Source: Sporolactobacillus shoreicorticis (lineage in GTDB: Bacteria > Bacillota > Bacilli > Bacillales > Sporolactobacillaceae). Taken from it: 47,420 bases of DNA. The DNA lies in the NCBI RefSeq assembly GCF_024125445.1, contig NZ_JAMXWM010000035.1:1-47420 (forward strand), read 5' to 3'. Each line of letters begins with the position of its first letter. The stretch's first letter is position 1. Shown here piece by piece: positions 42,378 to 47,420 of the stretch. Position numbers and translations under genes: made by a program. A model generated the notes under the pieces. It had not been told where the DNA came from. It worked only from the letters and a program-made list of their open reading frames with translations, and ran no database searches.

Positions 42378-42629
42378 TCACTGAACAAACAAACAGAATA
42401 TCCCCGAAATCCACATCACCGCCGCACCAACTAACCACAACACTAATTTAGTTCCTTTACTGAAGCAAAAGCTACCATAGCAAAAGTTCCCAACTGTTAT
42501 ACCCATTATAAATAGCGGATTAACGATCGCTTCCTGTTTATAAATACTCAATAGCAATAGAACCAGGATTGAAACCGATAAACCAAAACAAGCTACTTTC
42601 ACTGAATCATAAAATACTCTTTTTGTCAT
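42378..42629 (-). CDS. small membrane protein, unknown
   Basis: About 83 residues from an ATG at 42629 (MTKRVFYDSVKVACFGLSVS), with AGCAGG 8 nt upstream; a longer start at 42710 is possible but its extra residues are hydrophilic and unlike the rest. Three hydrophobic segments: about 14-30 (LSVSILVLLLLSIY), 36-54 and 60-80. Not recognised. It lies among small membrane and lipoprotein genes next to a bacteriocin-type ABC module, which might suggest immunity, but nothing in the sequence proves this. Confidence 0.55.
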   Translation of the reverse strand: MTKRVFYDSVKVACFGLSVSILVLLLLSIYKQEAIVNPLFIMGITVGNFCYGSFCFSKGTKLVLWLVGAAVMWISGIFCLFVQ

Positions 42630-42834
42630 TTGTGGAACCTGCTTTCTCACGTGATCAAATACAACACACCGTCGTTGAAAAATTGTTTGACGTAAATGAT
42701 CCACCATCATCGCTTCTAAGGCACCATTTGGGACGGTGTCACTGTTGAGTTGGAGCAGATCAGTTCAGAAAAGGATAGACAATCGAAATGCAGGAGTGTT
42801 GTGGTATCTAACTTTTCAGTTTATTAAAATCAGA

Positions 42835-43311
42835 TCAATCACTTGTAAATTGGCTGAGTTTGTCAAACTGTTTGGATGAGATCTTTTCTGAAAAATAGTG
42901 AAGTCCCTTATCGCTTTCGCTGTCAGCAGATTCCGGGACATGAAGAGTCATTTTGACTAATTTATATGGCGGGTTCATTGCTCCTGTGTAACTGATTACA
43001 TGGAGAGAGACCTCGTAAAAATCTTTCTCGTTGTTCTTTACAATTTTTTCAATACGCCCATTGCCATACATTTCGTTCTCTCCATGCTTCTCCATCACAT
43101 TTGAAATTCTTGGATCGAGTGAACGCAGAAACGCTAATTCTGTTAAATCAGGATATCGATTCTGGTTGATTTTTAGTACATTCGGCTGCGTCTTGATCGT
43201 AGACTTAGTCAGTTTAACTTCATTTTTTTATGTATTATCGGATGATCCACAAGAAGTAAGAAGGAATAGTAAACTAAGGCTCAAAGCGCATATCGTTATC
43301 TTTTTCAACAA
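42835..43311 (-). pseudogene. lipoprotein gene interrupted by one in-frame stop
   Basis: Starting at TTG 43311 (AAGGGG 7 nt upstream), the product begins LLKKITICALSLSLLFLLTS then CGSSDNT: a lipoprotein signal peptide with lipobox LLTSC. A TAA at 43228-43230 interrupts, yet the same frame continues (KNEVKLTKSTIKTQPN...) without shift to the stop at 42835, for 158 codons in total. The downstream part, including PPYKLVKMTLHVP and YFSEKISSKQFDKL, looks like a normal secreted domain. Family not recognised. A single-base change or a sequencing error explains it; reinitiation at 43098 would lack the signal peptide. Confidence 0.75.
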
Positions 43312-43406
43312 AATAATTCCCCTTATCTCATAAATGGTTTTAGAAATATCTGGAAAACAAACAATTTCAGATAACTTGCCATTTGGATAATGCTCATTCA
43401 GTGATC

Positions 43407-43754
43407 TTACAACGATGTTTGATTGATCAGCTTACCCTTAAACAACAAATTAAAATAGATTAAAAGGTAGCCTAAAACGACACTAAAAAATAGAATCATT
43501 TTAATGATCATTGGTATAAATTCAGAAGAACTTATGATTATTAAAAATAGTGTAATAAAAATGTCCGCTACTCGGATTATATGTTTAAAATAACGATCAG
43601 TAGTTCGTTTATTTTTTATGAGAAAACAGACACCACCAACGAGTTCAAAGGATAACCACATCCATATCATATTTTTACCGTACATTGCATATCCCCAGAT
43701 TCCACCAAACAAAGCAACGTATGTCAAAATAGAGATATTTTTTAATGCGATCAT
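43407..43754 (-). CDS. small four-span membrane protein, unknown
   Basis: About 115 residues from ATG 43754 (MIALKNISILTYVALFGGIW), with GGGAGG 8 nt upstream. Hydrophobic segments at about 7-25, 30-48, 65-84 and 86-107, separated by short basic loops (KNKRTTDRYFKH). No family recognised. It follows the ABC ATPase gene on the same strand after about 116 bp and may belong to the same cluster, for instance as an accessory immunity protein, but this is a guess from position. Confidence 0.65.
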   Translation of the reverse strand: MIALKNISILTYVALFGGIWGYAMYGKNMIWMWLSFELVGGVCFLIKNKRTTDRYFKHIIRVADIFITLFLIIISSSEFIPMIIKMILFFSVVLGYLLIYFNLLFKGKLINQTSL

Positions 43755-43870
43755 AGTTGGTGCCTCCCGACCCAATTATTATTGTCCAGTTTATTTTATT
43801 TTCAGATGAAATAAATAATTATATCGGAGAAATTCTACTAACTCGTCCGTGATGATTTTAATTTTTCCAC

Positions 43871-44524
43871 TTATTCCCCATCTAATTTCACTTCTCGATC
43901 ACATACCGCTGCAACATGTGGATCGTGAGTGACGATGATAATGGTTTTACCTAGCCTTTTTTTGAACTCCGTTAATATCCGAAGCACATGATCCCTATTT
44001 TCTTCGTCCAAAGAGCCTGTCGGTTCATCGGCAAGAAGCAAATCAAATGGCTTCAAAAAAACACGCGCCAAAGCGACTCTTTGTTGCTCGCCCCCGGAAA
44101 GCTCATAGATCTTTTGCTTAAGTGAAAGATCAAGTCCCACTTTTTCCAGTGACTGCCGCTTCATCTGCTCCTTCTCTTTTATCGACTTGCGGCTATAGGT
44201 TAAAGCAATCGTCAAATTGTCATCTATTGACGCATGATCAACCAGAGCATAATTTTGAAAAAGATAAGCCAAGTGATTACGCCGCATTTTGTTTACCTTA
44301 GCGGAACCCGGATTTGGGGCTGGCGATCCTAACAAATTGATACTGCCACGATCCGGCTTTTCCAGTAGGCCAATGATATTCAAAAGGGTTGATTTGCCGA
44401 CGCCACTTTTTCCTGTTAAGGCCACCATTTCACCGATGTTCACCTTAAAACTCTCTTGGTGCAACACATGGTGCTTGCCAAAGCTCTTGTCAATATTAAT
44501 TAATTCACAAACCGGAACTACCAT
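43871..44524 (-). CDS. ABC transporter ATPase, bacteriocin export/immunity type
   Basis: 217 residues. Walker A GKSGVGKSTLLNIIG near 38, Q-loop YLFQNYALVDH near 86, signature LSGGEQQRVALARVF near 142, Walker B LLLADEPTGSLDEENRD near 162, and the switch histidine in IIVTHDPHVAA near 196. It belongs to the MacB/LolD-like group whose partners are long-loop permeases; the subgroup resembles ATPases linked to lactococcin 972-type bacteriocins. GGAGGGG precedes the ATG, which comes right after the stop of the permease remnant. With a broken partner it may have no function. Confidence 0.88.
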   Translation of the reverse strand: MVVPVCELINIDKSFGKHHVLHQESFKVNIGEMVALTGKSGVGKSTLLNIIGLLEKPDRGSINLLGSPAPNPGSAKVNKMRRNHLAYLFQNYALVDHASIDDNLTIALTYSRKSIKEKEQMKRQSLEKVGLDLSLKQKIYELSGGEQQRVALARVFLKPFDLLLADEPTGSLDEENRDHVLRILTEFKKRLGKTIIIVTHDPHVAAVCDREVKLDGE

Positions 44525-44527
44525 TTT

Positions 44528-46283
44528 TTACGTCCCCTCCTTCAACAATTCTGAAAGCTTACGTCTTTCAATTGCAAGTAATGAAATTAGCGTTAACATG
44601 AGTTCCAAAACAGCCAAGGCAACAACAATGAATACTAAGCCGAGCCGCGTATCTAGCGTTAACACCCCCATACTGTTAATAATCAATCCGCTGATCATCC
44701 CTTGAATGATCCATTCGATTCCAAGAAACAGTAAATAGACACGATATGTGCGCATGATACTATGACCAAACAATCGACGGACAACAATTTTCTGCCTGTT
44801 TTTAGCGTACAGCAGTACAAGACTCTGAATAGCAAGTAATCCCGAACCCACAACTAGTATGAGACAGGCAATTAAATTGGCAAATATTTGCCTCTTTAAA
44901 AGATGAATTTTATACCTGATGCCTTTGATCAACCGTTATTAAGTTTTGCAGTTGATGCTCAAGGTGCAGCTTTCTTAATGTAGGCTTAAGGATTTCGAGC
45001 GTATGCTGTGCATTTCCGCCCGTCAGCTTGATTTTCATTCCATTGACCTCACCCAAATTATCCATGAATACGCTGTTTTTTTCCGTCATCACTTGTATAA
45101 TCGGATCAATGATTTCACTGTGTTGGTTAGGAAACACCTCCGGATCAAAACTGAATATCTTTTGATTATTAGCCAACCAAACAATTTTCACTTTCTGATG
45201 CCTTAATGCTTTGGGCACGGAAAACTGCTGATGTTGTGAAACTTTATATTGTGTTGCACGCATATCGCTGAAATAGTTTAAAATAACTTGCTCTCGATTT
45301 CTGTATTTTTCAGGAACAAGCAGGACCCAGTCTCGCGTTCGTTCCGATACCTTGACACTCCGTCCTTTAACATCATCTACTGCGTTTTGTTTCAAATAAT
45401 TAGGATTAACAGAAATTGAACGAATTGCATCTGGACTTTGTGGCATTCGCAGTACATTCATATTATAGCTTTGGGCATTAATAAATAGTGCGCCTTGTCT
45501 GTTTAACCACTGATAGAGACGCTGCGTAACCGTGTAATTCAAGCCAAGATTACCATTTAGTTGATCAATAAGCTGATGGTCTACAGAAACCGGATAAAAA
45601 ACACCATATCCTTCACTATTTTCATTATGCTGCCAATCTTGTAATTGATTGTATTGATCATTAAGTGTTCTAAAATTCTGAATGAAACTGAATAACATAA
45701 CAATTAGTATCAGTGTTGAAACCATTTTGAATCCTGTGTTCATAACAAAAACAGTTTGCGTACGACGACGATTTTTTATTGCCGAACTTATGTGCACGTA
45801 TTTAATATAGAAAAGAGAAATGAGCGAAGCAAATACGATCGTGCAATAAAGACCAATCTGATTCGTTAAGACGCAGAGCATAAAAGATGTCGTCGTGTTT
45901 GGAACGAATACGGCTGCGGCTAAAGACGAAATGATGGCAATGAAGAAACCACATAAAATAAAACGTCCAATCATAATGTACCATATCCGTATCATGGACA
46001 GCCCATGCATTTTCATAATTCCAATCCATTTGCCGGATGCGTAACAATAGTAAAGAAGCAAAATAATCGTCATCATAAAAGCAAGAATAGCAACGATTTG
46101 CGACACACCAAAAAGGCCATAGGCAGGAAGTGCGAAGTCATTTACGAAACCACTGCTGTTTTTCACCATGAAATCGTGCGGCTGATATTTTTTTATCCGG
46201 TTCATCTGGGGCAGTTTGTTTATTGTGGCACTAAAATTTGTGATAAATTGTCGGTATTTTTGATTGCTTGACGCTTCAACTTT
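44528..46283 (-). pseudogene. disrupted bacteriocin-associated immunity/export permease
   Basis: Remains of a long-loop ABC permease, similar in layout to bacteriocin-associated integral membrane (putative immunity) proteins. From about 46283 to 44910 the frame encodes an external segment, spans (FALPAYGLFGVSQIVAILAF, MTIILLLYYCYASGKWIG, IMIGRFILCGFFIAIIS, IGLYCTIVFASLISLFYI), one more span (STLILIVMLFSFIQ) and a 250-residue external domain. The last three spans (44932-44528: LIACLILVVGSGLLAIQSLV to LSELLKEGT) are in another frame; the 23-bp overlap shows a frameshift. The N-terminus is replaced by an IS21 transposase front. The cognate ATPase follows at once. Confidence 0.7.
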
Positions 46284-46916
46284 TAGATTATCCGGCACTA
46301 ATACCTCGGTTACCCCGCCAAAGAACGCGTAGGCGTGAACGTGTGCGCGAATCCAGTCTTCGGTTTTCATCGTCAGACACGCCTCACAGTAGCTATACTG
46401 GCTGCTGGGCAATGTCGCAAGAAACAGGTACGCTTTGACGAACTCGCCTGTGTCTCGATCAATCAACTTTAGGGTCGACCCAGCCCAATCGACCTCCATG
46501 ATCTCGCCCGGTTTACGTCTAATCCGCATTGTGGCTTTGAATTTTTGTGCATACTCCGTGTAGTTGCGGCAGAACGTTCGGTATGAGTAGGGTGCGGTAC
46601 CGGATTGCCGACAGCTTGCCTCATACTCGTAATAAAGCAAGGTCAAGGTGACATTAGGCTTGGCGAGTTCCTTGTGCAGGTATTCATAGTTGGGCGCTTC
46701 GCGTCCTTTCGCTTCCGGCCTCAGTTCGGGAAAGAGTCGCCGTGCCAGATCATCGTCACTGACCGTTGAATCAAACGGTGGTCGTATGCCCATCGCCTCT
46801 GCCCGGTGAATGGTGTCACCGATCTTGGCTCTTGAATTTCCCGTGCTTGCTGCGATACTACGCTGGCTGTGTTTCTGGCCGTGCAACTCCAGGATCCTTC
46901 GATAGTGGATTGTCAT
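46284..46916 (-). pseudogene. istA: IS21-family istA, 5' part, fused to the permease
   Basis: About 211 codons of an IS21 transposase from ATG 46916 (MTIHYRRILELHGQKHSQRS, AGGAGG upstream). An N-terminal helix-turn-helix (SQRSIAASTGNSRAKIGDTIHRA) leads to the DDE core with the first aspartate in EIMEVDWAGSTLKL and the second in VLVPDNLK. Homology stops there; the catalytic glutamate, the C-terminus, istB and the far IS end are gone, and the frame runs on into permease sequence. It cannot transpose by itself. Confidence 0.85.
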
Positions 46917-47016
46917 AGAAAAACCTCCTGTATCGTTGATGTCACGCGCTTTTGACACGTGCTACCAAAGTATACAGGGCGTTACTCAGTGCCTATGGAT
47001 CAAATTATGGCAGAAG

Positions 47017-47073
47017 GTGGACTATTTCTTGGCATTAAGTGGACTATTTTTTAGCAAAAGGTGGCCGATGACA
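47017..47073. repeat. IS21-type terminal repeats
   Basis: GTGGACTATTTCTTGGCA (47017-47034) and GTGGACTATTTTTTAGCA (47039-47056) differ at two of 18 positions and are 22 bp apart; IS21 elements carry such repeated transposase sites near their ends. The IS edge is probably near the leftward TGTCATCGG at 47073. Confidence 0.6.
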
Positions 47074-47420
47074 TGGCCGCCTTCAAATCGCATCTGACGA
47101 GAACTGTACCCCCGTTCTGTCATTCTTTCTTGAAGAGTCGAGCGTTTGATTTCACCGGGTTCTGCTTTGCCTTCCCATTCCAGAATTTGAATGATCTGTC
47201 GAATACTGCGATGGGGGGCTTCTCTTCTTAATAAAATGGCTTCTTCCACTACCCGTTCGTTGAGGTGACTCTTTCTGTGCTCATTGCGTTGCCGGGGTTT
47301 CAAACCTTCGAATCCCTTTAAACGATAACTTGCTAGATAGCGCCGAAGGGTTCGATCCGACAATCGGTTCGCCTCACAGATTTTTTTCTTCATTTCCGCC
47401 ACTTGAGCGGCATCCAGATC
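47022..47420 (-). pseudogene. truncated transposase of another element (helix-turn-helix part)
   Basis: Open to the right edge and ended by the IS21 terminus. The retained part reads as a Mu/IS481-like transposase front: a first helix-turn-helix (EANRLSDRTLRRYLASYRLKG, FEGLKPRQRNE) and a second (RRSEAPH-like RREAPHRSIRQIIQILEWEG, STLQERMTERGYSSRQMR). The last about 18 codons come from IS21 terminal DNA. No DDE catalytic domain remains. The IS21 copy evidently landed inside this gene. Confidence 0.65.

Overview
The window reads as a chromosome segment of a spore-forming member of the Bacillales (Firmicutes). About two thirds of it follows the gene order known from Bacillus subtilis between rqcH (yloA) and rplS. 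It includes a 26-residue spoVM gene, which marks an endospore former. The genus cannot be fixed from sequence alone; moderate GC and a thinned gene order would fit Sporolactobacillaceae or a divergent Bacillaceae, but that is inference. Nearly everything is on the minus strand, so the biological order runs from high to low coordinates.

Region by region. Positions 1-1566 hold one end of a Tn916/ICEBs1-type conjugative element: a partial FtsK/SpoIIIE-like coupling protein and two DUF961 proteins. A gene-poor boundary follows (1567-2530) with terminators and a tandem 12-bp repeat. Positions 2534-34203 are the conserved core, listed here by ascending position: rplS-trmD-rimM-khpA-rpsP-ffh-ylxM, ftsY-smc-rnc-acpP-fabG-fabD-fapR, recG-sdaAA-sdaAB-asp23(yloU), rpmB (plus strand), spoVM-thiN-rsgA-prkC-prpC-rsmB-fmt-priA-coaBC, rpoZ-gmk-yicC(yloC)-rqcH. 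Visible control sites include an L19 leader with its own promoter, a FapR operator before fapR, a SigA-type promoter before ylxM-ffh, and a terminator-like hairpin between the promoter and start codon of rqcH. Several genes that sit in this run in B. subtilis are absent from their positions: plsX, fakA, def, rlmN, rpe, remA, yloB and ylqD.

Positions 34336-39935 form an envelope module: a multi-membrane-span histidine kinase, an OmpR-type regulator, a large GT39/PMT-like membrane glycosyltransferase, and the decayed remains of its GT2 partner. The regulator promoter and the promoter ahead of the GT2 remnant share a 45-bp block (33/45 identical by hand alignment). It carries two TTAAGAA boxes 34 bp apart and a -10 element at the same offset. 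This points to one regulon: the two-component system controls itself and the glycosyltransferase operon.

Positions 40053-43754 contain a HAAS-RDD membrane protein with a PadR regulator behind a double palindrome, several small membrane proteins, two very short ORFs, and a lipoprotein gene broken by one in-frame stop. Positions 43871-47420 hold an ABC ATPase and a bacteriocin-immunity-like permease that has been wrecked. The front of an IS21-type istA is fused in frame to the middle of the permease, and the permease C-terminus is in another frame. Beyond the IS21 end lies a truncated transposase of a different element. Both flanks of the window are therefore mobile or decaying DNA around a conserved core.
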